Shown here: one piece after another, positions 44,069-52,974 of the stretch
Layout: each line of letters begins with the position of its first letter
Numbering within the stretch: the stretch's first letter is position 1
From: Cryptosporangium phraense
Lineage (GTDB): Bacteria > Actinomycetota > Actinomycetes > Mycobacteriales > Cryptosporangiaceae
NCBI RefSeq assembly: GCF_006912135.1
Contig: NZ_VIRS01000029.1
Coordinates: 30,604-94,603, forward strand
Direction of reading: 5' to 3'
Length of the DNA stretch: 64,000 nt
Position numbers and translations under genes: made by a program
Notes under the pieces: generated by a model
Databases searched by the model: none
What the model was told of the DNA's origin: nothing
Seen by the model: only the letters and a program-made list of their open reading frames with translations

Positions 44069-45280
44069 TCAGAGCGCGAACTGGTCCCGGGGCGCCTGGC
44101 TGAGCGGGCGCCAGACGGCCAGCACGCCGACCGCGACCACGGCCGCCGCCGCGGGGGCCACCGCGGTGACCCCGGCGGCGTCGGCCAGGAACCCGGCGGC
44201 GAGCGCGCCCAGCGGGAGCGCGCCCCAGACCAGGAACCGGTGCACGGCGGTCACCCGGCCGAGCATCTCGTCCGGCACCGCGGCCTGCCGGAACGAGAGC
44301 GCGACGATGTTGAACAGCGTGGCCGCCGCGCCCCAGACGGCCAGCGCGAGCGCGGTGACCGGCCAGGTCGGGAACACTCCGACGGCCAGGAACGCGGCCG
44401 CGATGACCGGGCCCGCGGCCAGGCAGATCGCCCGGCGCTGCCCGGCCCCGGCCAGCCGGTCGCCGACCGCACCGGCGATCAGGCCACCCACCGACCCCAC
44501 CGCGACCAGCACCCCGTACCCCACCGCGCCGACGCCGAGCCGCTCCCGGGCCAGCACCACCAGGATCGCCAGGAACCCGCCGCTGGCCAGGTTCACCGCG
44601 ACCGACAGCACCGAGATCGCCCGCACGGTCCGGGCCCGGAAGAACCACCGGGCGCCGTCGCGCAGATCCTGGCCGATCGAGCCGGGCTCCCGGGGCTCCG
44701 GGCGCCCGGCCGAGCCGACCGTGAGGGCCAGCAGCCCGAACGCCACCAGGAACGCGGCCGCATTCACGGCCACGGCCAGGACGGCCGCGACCGCGAACAG
44801 CACCCCGCCGATCAGCGGCCCGGCCAGCTCGGCCATCGAGATCTCCCCGAGCAGCAGCCGCGAGTTCGCCTTCTGCAACTGCTCCCGCGGGACGATCGAC
44901 GGCAGCGCGCTGTGCGCGGCGACGTCGAACACGACCTCGCAGGTGCCGAGCACGAACGCGACCACGACCAGCACCGGGATCCCGACCAGATCCGCGGCGA
45001 CCAGGGCGGCGAGCGCGCCGAGCGCCGCCGCCCTGGTCAGCTGGACCGCGACCATCATCCGCAGCCGCGGCCACCGGTCCACGAACACGCCCGACACGAG
45101 CCCGAACACCAGCCAGGGCGCCCCGCCGGCCGCGGCGACCACCGCGACCCCGCGCGGACCGGCGGCGAGGCTCGAGGCCAGCAGCGGTAACGCGGTCGCT
45201 CGGAGGCCGTCGCCCAGCGCGGAGCTGGTCCAGGCGGCGAGGTAGCCGGTGAACTCGGTGGTCGGCCGGGTCCGGAGCAT
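44069..45280 (-). CDS. MFS transporter, MFS_3/enterobactin-exporter type
   Basis: A 403-residue exporter with about twelve helices. Marks include LAAWTSSALGDGLRATALPLLASSL, GVFVDRWPRLRMM (motif A like) and SALPSIVPREQLQKANSRLLLGEISMAELAGPLIGG in pieces, typical of the MFS_3 group that exports siderophores and macrolides. ATG 45280 directly follows the stop of the subtilase gene without any intervening base, so the two genes are cotranscribed. A protease and an exporter could act together on a peptide, but no precursor peptide was recognised. Confidence 0.85.
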   Translation of the reverse strand: MLRTRPTTEFTGYLAAWTSSALGDGLRATALPLLASSLAAGPRGVAVVAAAGGAPWLVFGLVSGVFVDRWPRLRMMVAVQLTRAAALGALAALVAADLVGIPVLVVVAFVLGTCEVVFDVAAHSALPSIVPREQLQKANSRLLLGEISMAELAGPLIGGVLFAVAAVLAVAVNAAAFLVAFGLLALTVGSAGRPEPREPGSIGQDLRDGARWFFRARTVRAISVLSVAVNLASGGFLAILVVLARERLGVGAVGYGVLVAVGSVGGLIAGAVGDRLAGAGQRRAICLAAGPVIAAAFLAVGVFPTWPVTALALAVWGAAATLFNIVALSFRQAAVPDEMLGRVTAVHRFLVWGALPLGALAAGFLADAAGVTAVAPAAAAVVAVGVLAVWRPLSQAPRDQFAL

Positions 45281-46600
45281 CTACAGCACGTGGCCGACGT
45301 TCGGGCGCGGCGACGACTCGGCCCGGAGCGCGGCCAGCGCCTCGGGTCCGGTCTGCCCGTCGCCGATCTTCCCGGCCAGCGCGCCGACGACCTGGGGCGC
45401 GGCGAACGACGTGCCGGTCCAGGCCGCGAAGCCGGAGCCGGCCGGGTAGGCGCTGACCACCCCGTCGGCCGGTGCGCTGAAGTCGACCCACTCGCCCCGG
45501 TTGCTGTACGCGGCCGGCTCGCCGTCCGCGTCCACGGCGGCCACGGCGACGACGTCCCGGTGCGCGGCCGGCCAGGGGGCGACGTCGGAGCCGTTGTTGC
45601 CGGCCGCGGCCACGACGACGGTCTCCGGATGCCGGGCGAGCAGCGCGTCGAGCGCGCGGGGCAGGCCGACCGGGACCGCATCACCGGCCGTCGCGGCCGA
45701 GAGCGACAGGTTGACCAGGTGCGGCGGGGTGGGCGCGGCGGCGAGCCGGTGCAGTGCCTCGCAGAGCGCGTACTCGGTGCCGAGCCCGTCGCCGGCCAGG
45801 ACCGGAAGCACCTGGACGGCGGCCGCGGGCGCGACCTGGCGCACCAGGGCGGCGACGAAGGCGCCGTGGCCCGCGGCCGTGTCGAGATCGGGGCCGTCTA
45901 CGGCGGGTGGGCTGTCGACGGTGACGTCGGAGAGGAGGCCGTGGAGGGCGAACACGTCGGACGGGTCGATCGTGGTGTCGAGCACCGCGACGCGGACGCC
46001 GGTGCCCCGGTCGTCGTCGGTGCGCCGGGCGGGCGGCTCGGAGGTGGTGGGCCGGGGGCCGCCGGCGCACATCGCGGTCTTCATGACGATGCCCGCGGTG
46101 ATCTCGCCGGGCGTGAGCACCGACTTGAGCACGATCCCGGCCCGGATCTCGCCGGGCGCCGCGGCCTTGACGGTGTGACCGGCCACGATGACGTAGTTCG
46201 GGGCCGCGATCGACTCGGCTTCGGTCAACCGGCCGATCACCGCGACGACGTCGTCGACCGGCGCGCCGGGCTTGAGGTACCGGCGCAGACCGTCGAGACC
46301 GGACACCAGGCCGAACCCGGCCGACGCCAGAATCGTCCGCTCGGTGGCGGACTCCTCCCCGGCGACGAGCACCTCGCCCCGGGCGATCAGCCCGACCGGC
46401 CCGGCGCCGGTGTCGAGGTGGTCGATCGGGACGTGCCGGGCGTCCTCGGAGCGCAGGCCTTCGCGCCGGTCGGTCAGGGTGCGCTGCGCGTGCCGGAGCT
46501 GCTGCTCGTCCCGGCCCATCCGGGCGAGCTCCGCGGCCTGCTGCCGCCCGGCGGCCGGGTCGCGCAGGATCCGTTGGTCGATCTCGGTGGCGAACGACAT
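45281..46600 (-). CDS. S8-family (subtilisin-like) serine protease
   Basis: A 439-residue protein. The protease domain (about residues 200-439) has the triad aspartate in VAVLDTTIDP, histidine in GHGAFVAAL and serine in TGTSFAAPQVVGAL. The preceding 190 residues have no signal peptide and end with a propeptide-like ESIAAPNYVIVAGHTV, then a doubled segment PGEIRAGIVLKS / PGEITAGIVMKT. ATG 46600 follows GGGAG. Without an export signal it may act inside the cell. It is immediately followed by an MFS exporter. Confidence 0.82.
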   Translation of the reverse strand: MSFATEIDQRILRDPAAGRQQAAELARMGRDEQQLRHAQRTLTDRREGLRSEDARHVPIDHLDTGAGPVGLIARGEVLVAGEESATERTILASAGFGLVSGLDGLRRYLKPGAPVDDVVAVIGRLTEAESIAAPNYVIVAGHTVKAAAPGEIRAGIVLKSVLTPGEITAGIVMKTAMCAGGPRPTTSEPPARRTDDDRGTGVRVAVLDTTIDPSDVFALHGLLSDVTVDSPPAVDGPDLDTAAGHGAFVAALVRQVAPAAAVQVLPVLAGDGLGTEYALCEALHRLAAAPTPPHLVNLSLSAATAGDAVPVGLPRALDALLARHPETVVVAAAGNNGSDVAPWPAAHRDVVAVAAVDADGEPAAYSNRGEWVDFSAPADGVVSAYPAGSGFAAWTGTSFAAPQVVGALAGKIGDGQTGPEALAALRAESSPRPNVGHVL

Positions 46601-46788
46601 GCCATCTCCCTCTTCGGAAATCCGCCGGAGGGACCTCCAGCGGAGGTCAAGGGGCACCGCGCCACACGGTAGCGCCCTCGCTCCACGATGGAGGGAAATT
46701 CCGCCCCCGCCGCCAGCCGCCGGGCGGTTCCGGGAGAGGACCGCGCGGGCGCTGCGGCGGTCCTCTCCCGACGTTCGCGCCAGGGGGC

Positions 46789-47034
46789 TCAGCGTCGGCG
46801 GGTTCTCCGGGGCGCGGGCTGGGCGCGGCGGAAGCGTTTCGACGTCGGCGCGGCGGCCGACCGCCGTTTCCGGCGGACCACCGTGGTCACGACCGCGAGC
46901 AACCCGGCCCCGGCCAGTCCGGCGATCCCGGCCCGGCCGCGCTTCCCGCCCTTCCGGGCGGTTCCGGTCGCGGTTTCGGTCCGGGCATCCGCTAACGCTT
47001 CGGGGCTGACTTTCGGCGGGGGCGACTGCGTCAT
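46789..47034 (-). CDS. Small basic single-helix membrane protein, unknown
   Basis: An 81-residue protein: a proline-rich head, a lysine/arginine patch, one hydrophobic segment (AGIAGLAGAGLLAVVTTVV) and a very basic tail rich in arginine. ATG 47034 follows GAGAGGAG at suitable distance. The tail could bind nucleic acid or phospholipid head groups. No family recognised. Confidence 0.5.
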   Translation of the reverse strand: MTQSPPPKVSPEALADARTETATGTARKGGKRGRAGIAGLAGAGLLAVVTTVVRRKRRSAAAPTSKRFRRAQPAPRRTRRR

Positions 47035-47153
47035 GGACTGCTCCTCTCGCAGGACGCCCCGGCGTCGCGGGGCGTCACCAATCGGCTGACGAGACGTCCC
47101 GGTTGCGCTCCGTCATCGACGGGCTACCCATTGCGAGCTGATCCATGCCACGG

Positions 47154-48026
47154 TCACAGCTCCAACGCCAGCGCCAGCGCGCCGACCAGCGGTGCATCGT
47201 CCACGAACCGGGCGAGCGCCAGCTCCGGCGGGAACGGCACCGCACGACGCAACTCGGCCTCCACCCGCGGCACGACGTGCTCGGCCGCCCCCATCAGCCC
47301 GCCGCCGAGCACCACCCGCGCTGGGTCGATCGTCACGCAGAGGTTCGCGATCGTGCGGGCCAGCGTCCCGATCGTCTCGTCCAGCAACGCCCGGACCTCC
47401 GGCCGCCCCCGCAGCCCGAAGAGCTCCGCCGCCGTCACCGGACGGCCGAGCAGCGCCGACCCGCGCCGGCTCAGCGCCGCGCCCGAGACGACGTCCTCCA
47501 GCGGCGCCTGCCCGTCGGCGAAGTACCCGTCGGCATCCGACCCGCGGAGGTAGCCGACCTCGCCGGCCGCGCCGTGCGCCCCGGCCACGACCCGGCCCCC
47601 GACCACCAGCCCGACCGCGAGCCCGGTGCCCACGTTGACGTACAGCCCGACGTCGACCCCGCGCAGCGCACCCCAGCGCAGTTCGGCGGCGGCCCCGGCG
47701 TTCACGTCGTTGGCGATCGCGACCGGGACGTCCCCGAACTCGTCGCGCAGCAGCGCGGGCAGCGCCAGGCCGTCCCACCCGGGGACGTTGGGCGCCAGCC
47801 GCACCAGGCCGTCGGTCAGCACCCCGAACGTCGACACGCCGACCGCGGCCGGACCGCGCAGCAGCGCGCGGGCCGCGTCGAACGCGCGGTGGACGGCCTG
47901 CAGCGCCCCGGCCGCCCCGAGGGTCGGCAGCCGCACGATCGGGTCGGGGAGGCCGTCGGCCGAGCCCGCCGCGAGCGCGATCTTGGTGCCGCCGAAGTCG
48001 ATGGCCAGGACCCGGGCGTCGGTCAT
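47154..48026 (-). CDS. ROK-family kinase without zinc cysteines
   Basis: A 290-residue ROK protein with intact ATP loop AIDFGGTKIALAAG, catalytic region NDVNAGAAAELRWGAL, and VNVGTGLAVGLVVGG. The expected histidine and CxCGxxGC zinc site after the AAGEVG motif is replaced by GYLRGSDADGYFADGQAPLEDVVSG, so the usual zinc is not bound. ATG 48026 overlaps the permease stop. It is the last gene of a sugar ABC operon and should phosphorylate the imported sugar; a ROK kinase rather than a xylulokinase suggests an aldohexose such as allose or glucose. Confidence 0.83.
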   Translation of the reverse strand: MTDARVLAIDFGGTKIALAAGSADGLPDPIVRLPTLGAAGALQAVHRAFDAARALLRGPAAVGVSTFGVLTDGLVRLAPNVPGWDGLALPALLRDEFGDVPVAIANDVNAGAAAELRWGALRGVDVGLYVNVGTGLAVGLVVGGRVVAGAHGAAGEVGYLRGSDADGYFADGQAPLEDVVSGAALSRRGSALLGRPVTAAELFGLRGRPEVRALLDETIGTLARTIANLCVTIDPARVVLGGGLMGAAEHVVPRVEAELRRAVPFPPELALARFVDDAPLVGALALALEL

Positions 48027-49192
48027 CCGAGCTGGTCTCGGCGCGGCACCGAATCCAAGGCGATCGCGACCGCGAGAACCGCGGCGGTCACCATCAGGCG
48101 CACCGACGAGTCCACGTTGAGCAGCAGCATGCCGTTGGTGATCGACTGGATCACGACGATGCCGAGCAGCGCCGCGTAGGCCCGTCCCCGCCCGCCGAAC
48201 AGCGACGTCCCGCCGATCACGGCCGCGGCGATCGCCATCAGCAGCGTGTCGCTGCTGCCCGAGCTCTGGTTGACGGCCGAGAGCCGGCTGGCGGCCAGGA
48301 TGCCGCCGGCCGCGGCCAGCGTGGATCCGGCGACGAACGCGATCATCCGGATCCGGGTCACGTTGATGCCCGCCCGCCGGGCCGCCTCGGCGTTGCCGCC
48401 GACCGCGTACAGGTGGCGTCCGAACAGCGTGTGCTGCAACACCAGGTCCAGGGCCACGACCAGGGCCGCGAACAGCACCAGCAGCAACGGGACCCCGCGG
48501 TCGGCCGACAGCACGAGCACGACGACGACCAGCGCGACGGCCAGCGCGCCCAGGCCCAGCGCCGTCCGGATCACCGACGTGGCCGGCAGGCCGGCCGCGG
48601 CCCGCCACCGGCGGACGATCAGCGCACTGCCGGTGCAGACCGCGACGATCAGCACCACCGTTCCCCAGGCCGCCCAGCCCGGCAGCCAGGTGTCGCTGAG
48701 CTCGGCGACGAACCCGTCGAACGGCAGGTTGATCGTCCCGCCCCGGCCGAGCAGGTACAGCATCAGGCCCTGCCAGCCGATCAGCCCGGCCAGCGTGACG
48801 ACGAACGACGGCATGCCCAGGCGGGTGCGCATCCAGCCGTGCAGCAGCCCGATCAGCGCGGCCCCGACCAGCGCGGCCGCGATCGCGACGAGCGGCGGCC
48901 AGCCGTGCTTCACCGACAGGATCGTCATGATCACCGCGGCCAGGCCGCTGACCGAGCCGGCCGACAGGTCGATCTCGCCGAGCAGCACCACCATGATGAT
49001 GCCGAGCGCGATCGTGCCGGTCGCGGCCATCTGCAGGGCCAGGTTCGTGAGGTTCTCGGGCGACAGGAACCGGTCGTTCAGCGAGCTGAAGACGATCGCG
49101 ATCAGGATCAGCCCGGCCGCGATCGGCCAGGCCCCGAGGTCGGCGCCGGGCCGGGGGCGTCGCAGCGGCAGCGGCAGGCGGAGCGTCGTCAT
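48023..49192 (-). CDS. Xylose-type ABC transporter permease
   Basis: A 389-residue permease, longer than the ribose type, with MVVLLGEIDLSAGSVSGL, TRLGMPSFVVTLAGLIGWQG, the YAVGGNAEAARRAGINV loop and VIGGTSLFGGRGRAYAALLG. Length and motif wording match XylH/GguB members. ATG 49192 overlaps the ATPase stop by four bases; the open frame upstream is shadow. Confidence 0.88.
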   Translation of the reverse strand: MTTLRLPLPLRRPRPGADLGAWPIAAGLILIAIVFSSLNDRFLSPENLTNLALQMAATGTIALGIIMVVLLGEIDLSAGSVSGLAAVIMTILSVKHGWPPLVAIAAALVGAALIGLLHGWMRTRLGMPSFVVTLAGLIGWQGLMLYLLGRGGTINLPFDGFVAELSDTWLPGWAAWGTVVLIVAVCTGSALIVRRWRAAAGLPATSVIRTALGLGALAVALVVVVLVLSADRGVPLLLVLFAALVVALDLVLQHTLFGRHLYAVGGNAEAARRAGINVTRIRMIAFVAGSTLAAAGGILAASRLSAVNQSSGSSDTLLMAIAAAVIGGTSLFGGRGRAYAALLGIVVIQSITNGMLLLNVDSSVRLMVTAAVLAVAIALDSVPRRDQLG

Positions 49193-49935
49193 GCGAGGTC
49201 CTTCGGTGAGCCGGCGACGGCGACGCCGCCGGTGATCGCGGCGACGACCTCCTCCGGAGTGGTGTCCGCGGTGCGGAAGCTCCCGTTGTTGCGGCCCAGC
49301 CGCAGGACCGCGATGCGGTCGCTGACCGCGGTCACGTCGGCCAGGTTGTGGGAGATGACCAGCACCGACAGGCCGCGGTCCCGCAGCCGTCGGATCAGGT
49401 CGAGGACCTGCGCGGTCTGCTCGACGCCGAGCGCGGCCGTCGGTTCGTCCAGCATGACGACGCGCGGGTCGGCGACCAGGGCGCGCGCGATCGCGACCGA
49501 CTGGCGCTGGCCCCCGGAGAGCATCGCGACCGGCACCCGGATGTCCCGGATCCGGACGTCGAGCGAGGTCAGCAGATCGCGGGCGGCCCGTTCCATCCGG
49601 ATCGGACGCAGCAGCGACCAGCGGTGCCGCTCGGCGCCCAGGAACAGGTTCGCGACCACGTCCAGGTTCTCGCACAGCGCGAGGTCCTGGTGGACGGTCG
49701 CGATCCCGAGCCGCTGGGCGTCGTGCGGGGACTGCAGGCGCACCGGCGCGCCGTCCTGCTCGACCGTTCCGGAATCCGGGATCACGACCCCGGACAGCAC
49801 CTTGACCAGCGTCGACTTGCCGGCGCCGTTGTCGCCGACGAGCGCGACGACCTCGCCCGGCGGAAGGTCCAGGCTCACGTCGTCCAGAGCCTGGACCGCG
49901 CCGTACGTCTTCGAGACGCCGGAGGCGGCGAACAC
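49189..49935 (-). CDS. Xylose-type ABC transporter ATPase (single domain)
   Basis: A 248-residue ATPase with Walker A GDNGAGKST, IATVHQDLALCENLDVV, signature LSGGQRQSVAIARAL, Walker B VVMLDEPTAALGVEQ and switch histidine ISHNLADV. A single nucleotide-binding domain, as in actinobacterial relatives of XylG. GTG 49935 overlaps the stop of the binding-protein gene by one base (TAGTG). Confidence 0.88.
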   Translation of the reverse strand: MFAASGVSKTYGAVQALDDVSLDLPPGEVVALVGDNGAGKSTLVKVLSGVVIPDSGTVEQDGAPVRLQSPHDAQRLGIATVHQDLALCENLDVVANLFLGAERHRWSLLRPIRMERAARDLLTSLDVRIRDIRVPVAMLSGGQRQSVAIARALVADPRVVMLDEPTAALGVEQTAQVLDLIRRLRDRGLSVLVISHNLADVTAVSDRIAVLRLGRNNGSFRTADTTPEEVVAAITGGVAVAGSPKDLA

Positions 49936-51008
49936 TACTGGATGCCCTCTCGCGCGCAGGCCGCCTTGACCGGGGCCGTGCAGAGGTCGGCCGCGGTGTA
50001 GAAGCCGTCCTTGACGATCGTGTCCTTGATCTTGTCGGCGGTCACCGGGATCGGGTCGAGCAGGAACGACGGGATCTGCGCGGTGCCGTTGTCGACCTTG
50101 GCCGGGGCGTCCGTCTTCTGGTCGCGGACGACCGCGACGGCGAGCTCCGCGGCCTTCTCGGCCTCGCTGCGGATGTCGAGGTAGATCGTCATGTACTGCT
50201 CACCGGTGAGGATGCGCTGGACGGCCGCGAGCTCGGCGTCCTGGCCGGTGATCGGCGGGAGAGTCGGATAGCCGGCCCGCTTCATCGCCGCGATCGCGCC
50301 GCTGGCCATGCCGTCGTTGGCCGACAGGACGCCGACGACGCTGGTGCGGCCGAGCGCGGTGATCGCCTGCTCCATCTCCTGCTGGGCTTTGTCCGGGCTC
50401 CAGTCCGGGGTGTCGAACTCGCGGCCGATCTTCACCTTGCCGTCGAGGACGTTGTGGGCGCCCTTCTTGTAGTCGGCCGAGCTCGGATCGGTCGGCGACC
50501 CGTTGATCATCACGATCTGGCCCTTGGTGGTCGTCCCGGCCTTGGTCAGCGCGTCGAGCAGGGCCTGCCCCTGCATCTCGCCGACCCGGACGTTGTTGAA
50601 CGAGACGTAGTAGTCGTAGGCGATGCCGGAGATCAGCCGGTCGTAGGCGATGACCGGAACGTCGGCCTTCTTGGCCCGGTTGACCAGCGGCGCGACCGCG
50701 CCGGCGTCGACCGCGTCCAGGACCAGCGCGTTCGCACCCTGGGTGAGCGCGGCCTCGACCTGCTGCTGTTGCTTGGCCGCGTCCTGGTCGGCGTTGAAGT
50801 AGAGCAGCTTGCAGTCCGCGCACAGGGCCTTGACCTTGGCCTCGAACAGCGGCCGGTCGAACGCCTCGTAGCGGGTCGTCTTCGACTCGGGGAGGAAGAG
50901 CGCGATCGTCTTTCCGCCACCGGACGAGGACGAGTCGTCTCCCGAACCGCAGGCGCCGAGAACGACCAGGGCGGCGACGGCGACGGCGGCGAGTTTGACG
51001 AGTCTCAC
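49935..51008 (-). CDS. Xylose-type ABC solute-binding lipoprotein
   Basis: A 357-residue binding protein: short signal with lipobox LGAC at about residues 17-20, then FNADQDAAKQQQQVEAALTQGANALVLDAVDAGA in pieces, PVIAYDRLI, YVSFNNVRVGEMQG, VLSANDGMASGAI and ITGQDAELAAVQRIL, all characteristic of the XylF/ChvE group. GTG 51008 follows GAGAGG. First gene of the operon; a palindrome for the divergent ROK repressor lies about 60 bases upstream. The ligand may be xylose, glucose, galactose or allose. Confidence 0.88.
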   Translation of the reverse strand: MRLVKLAAVAVAALVVLGACGSGDDSSSSGGGKTIALFLPESKTTRYEAFDRPLFEAKVKALCADCKLLYFNADQDAAKQQQQVEAALTQGANALVLDAVDAGAVAPLVNRAKKADVPVIAYDRLISGIAYDYYVSFNNVRVGEMQGQALLDALTKAGTTTKGQIVMINGSPTDPSSADYKKGAHNVLDGKVKIGREFDTPDWSPDKAQQEMEQAITALGRTSVVGVLSANDGMASGAIAAMKRAGYPTLPPITGQDAELAAVQRILTGEQYMTIYLDIRSEAEKAAELAVAVVRDQKTDAPAKVDNGTAQIPSFLLDPIPVTADKIKDTIVKDGFYTAADLCTAPVKAACAREGIQ

Positions 51009-51070
51009 GGTGCACCTCTCTCCGGATGGGGGTGGGGGCATCGTGGACCCTCCGGCGACTGTTTGACAAT

Positions 51071-51095
51071 GTCCTTTACGAAATTGGTTAAGGAC
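51071..51095. promoter_or_regulatory. Operator for the ROK repressor
   Basis: GTCCTTTAC and GTTAAGGAC (one mismatch from perfect complementarity) flank GAAATTG. The site is AT-rich and lies between the divergent importer and ROK genes, next to a TTGACA at 51063-51068. Confidence 0.65.
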
Positions 51096-51125
51096 TTTTA
51101 CAAAGCGGTGTGGCAACCTGTTGAC

Positions 51126-52337
51126 GTGCAAACCGCCAGTACGACGACGGTCCTCCGGGTGATGAACGAGCGGGCCGTCTTCGCCGAGGTCTTCCGGCTC
51201 GGGCAGGCGTCGCGTCCGGAGCTGGCCAGCGTCACCGGACTGTCGAAGCCGACCGTGGCCGTCGCACTGGCCAATCTGGAGGACGCGGGGCTGCTGCGTC
51301 AGGTCGGGCGCCGGGCCGGGCCGGCCGGGCGCTCGGCGCTGCTCTACGAGGTGCGGCCCGAGGCCGGGCACGTGCTCGCGGTCGACATCGGGCGCGAGTT
51401 CGTCCGCACCGCGCTGACCGACCTCGTCGGCGAGGTCGTTGCCCGCCGGGAGGAGCCGTCCCGCGGGTCCCGCGACGAGGACCTCGTCGCGCAGCTCACC
51501 CGCCTGGCCGACGACCTGGCCGACGCGGCCGGCATCTCCCGCGGCGACATCACGCTGGCCGTGTTCGGCACCCCGGGCGTGCACGACGAGGCCGACGGCT
51601 CGCTGCACCTGGCGCCGAACCTGCCGGGCTGGGAGCGGCGGAACAGCGTCGCACGGCTCGGCGGCATCACCGGGGCGACGTACCTGGTCGAGAACGACGC
51701 GTCGCTGGCCGCGATCGGTGAGGCCAGCTACGGCCTGGGCCGGGGCGTACCGCACTTCGTCTACGTGCTGATCGGCACCGGCACCGGGATGGGCGTCGTC
51801 ATCGACGGCAAGCTCTACCGCGGCTTCCGCGGCGCGGCCGGCGAGATCGGCTACCTGCCGATCGGCGACGGCGACCCGCTGCTGGACGAGCCCGGCACCC
51901 ATCGGCGGGGGATGTTCGAGTCGGTCGCGTCGGCGCCGGCGGTAGTTTCCAGTGGGCAACGGCTGGGTGTTCTCGACATCGTCACCGCGAAGAACGTCCT
52001 CGACGCGGCCCGAGCCGGTGACGAGGCCGCGGTGCGGACGCTGGACCGCGAGGTCGACTACCTGAGCCGCGCGCTGGCCGGCGTGACCGCGGTGCTGGAC
52101 CCGGAGCTCGTCGTGCTCGGCGGCGGCTTCGGGGCCCACGCCGGCGACCTGCTGACCGGCCCGCTGCTCGAGCGGCTGGGGCGTCTGGTCGCCCTCGACC
52201 CGCCCCGAATCGAGGTCTCGACGCTCGGCGCCGAGGCGGTGCTGCTCGGCGCGGTCGCGGTCGGGCTCACCGCCGCGCACGATCTCGTGCTCGACCGCGC
52301 CGCCCCGGCGGGTATCGCCGGCCTATCGAAAAGCTGA
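51126..52337 (+). CDS. ROK-family repressor of the xylose-type importer, no zinc motif
   Basis: A 403-residue regulator: winged helix SRPELASVTGLSKPTVAVALANLEDAGLL and a ROK domain with VLAVDIGREFVRTALTD, FGTPGVHDEADG, VENDASLAAIGEASYG and LIGTGTGMGVVIDG. The zinc motif expected after AAGEIG is absent; the segment reads GYLPIGDGDPLLDEPGTH instead. Start GTG 51126 is chosen since an upstream ATG (51069) lies within the operator region; GTG 51108 is also possible. It should repress the divergent importer-kinase operon, with the sugar as inducer. Confidence 0.83.
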   Translation: MQTASTTTVLRVMNERAVFAEVFRLGQASRPELASVTGLSKPTVAVALANLEDAGLLRQVGRRAGPAGRSALLYEVRPEAGHVLAVDIGREFVRTALTDLVGEVVARREEPSRGSRDEDLVAQLTRLADDLADAAGISRGDITLAVFGTPGVHDEADGSLHLAPNLPGWERRNSVARLGGITGATYLVENDASLAAIGEASYGLGRGVPHFVYVLIGTGTGMGVVIDGKLYRGFRGAAGEIGYLPIGDGDPLLDEPGTHRRGMFESVASAPAVVSSGQRLGVLDIVTAKNVLDAARAGDEAAVRTLDREVDYLSRALAGVTAVLDPELVVLGGGFGAHAGDLLTGPLLERLGRLVALDPPRIEVSTLGAEAVLLGAVAVGLTAAHDLVLDRAAPAGIAGLSKS

Positions 52338-52374
52338 TACGGGCCGGTAACGGCGTGCTCCCTTGGGTGGGGGC

Positions 52375-52497
52375 ATGAACAAGGAAGCCGGTCTGTGGCT
52401 GGCGCTCTGCGCGTTCGTGGTGTTCTGCGCCGTGCTCGGCCTGCTGCTCGGGTTCCTGGCCTATGGCCTGGTGGGCCGAGTGTTCACGGGCGCCTAG
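52375..52497 (+). CDS. Single-helix 40-residue membrane peptide
   Basis: ATG 52375 opens a 40-codon frame beginning MNKEAGLWLALCAFVVF, containing one long hydrophobic stretch rich in leucine, valine and cysteine, then AYGLVGRVFTGA. A G-rich stretch (GGGTGGGGG) lies just upstream as a possible ribosome-binding site. Short charged head, one helix and short tail are typical of small membrane proteins. It follows the ROK repressor by 37 bases. Function unknown. Confidence 0.5.
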   Translation: MNKEAGLWLALCAFVVFCAVLGLLLGFLAYGLVGRVFTGA

Positions 52498-52649
52498 TGC
52501 GTCGAGGTTCGCGGTGTTGGGGGCTGATGGCGGCGGTCCGGTTCGCTGTTCGCCGGGGTGCGGCGGGCGACGATGATCATGGCGTCGTCGTCGGGGACGC
52601 CGGTCAGCGCGATCGCCTGGCTGGTGGTCGCGGATGAGGACACCGTGCG

Positions 52650-52974
52650 CGAGGTATCAAGGACGTGTTCTTCCTCGTCTGCGACGGCTTGAAGGGCCTC
52701 CCGGAGGTCGTCACCACTGTCTGGCCGCGGACGATCGTGCAGAACTGCATCATTCACCTGATCCGCAACACGTTCCGGCCCGCTACCGGCGGGCGGTCAA
52801 AGCCCGTGGGCACTTCCCGACCGAGCAGGCCGCGTTGAAGTGCCTCGACCTGGTCACCCGATCCCTGGACCCGACCGGGACTGGCAGGGCCAAGTGGGCG
52901 ATGCGCTGGAACCGGCGTTGAACGCCTTCGCTATCACCTTCGGTGACCGATTCCCGGCCGACGAGACCTACTGA
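52650..52974 (+). pseudogene. IS256-family transposase remnant
   Basis: Three frame-shifted pieces of an IS256 (Mutator-type) transposase: GIKDVFFLVCDGLKGLPE with IIHLIRNTFRP, then RYRRAVKARGHFPTEQAALK and LVTRSLDPTGTG, then ALNAFAITFGDRFPADETY ending at TGA 52972-52974. The N-terminal half and about 130 residues between the first two pieces are missing, along with the catalytic glutamate region. No terminal inverted repeats were found. Confidence 0.8.

Noticed and set aside
52494..52757. Minus-strand 87-codon frame with GVPDDDAMIIVARRTP, resembling the end of a PP2C/SpoIIE phosphatase
   Set aside because: The resemblance is limited to a few residues, and the frame runs antisense through the IS256 remnant; too weak to call.
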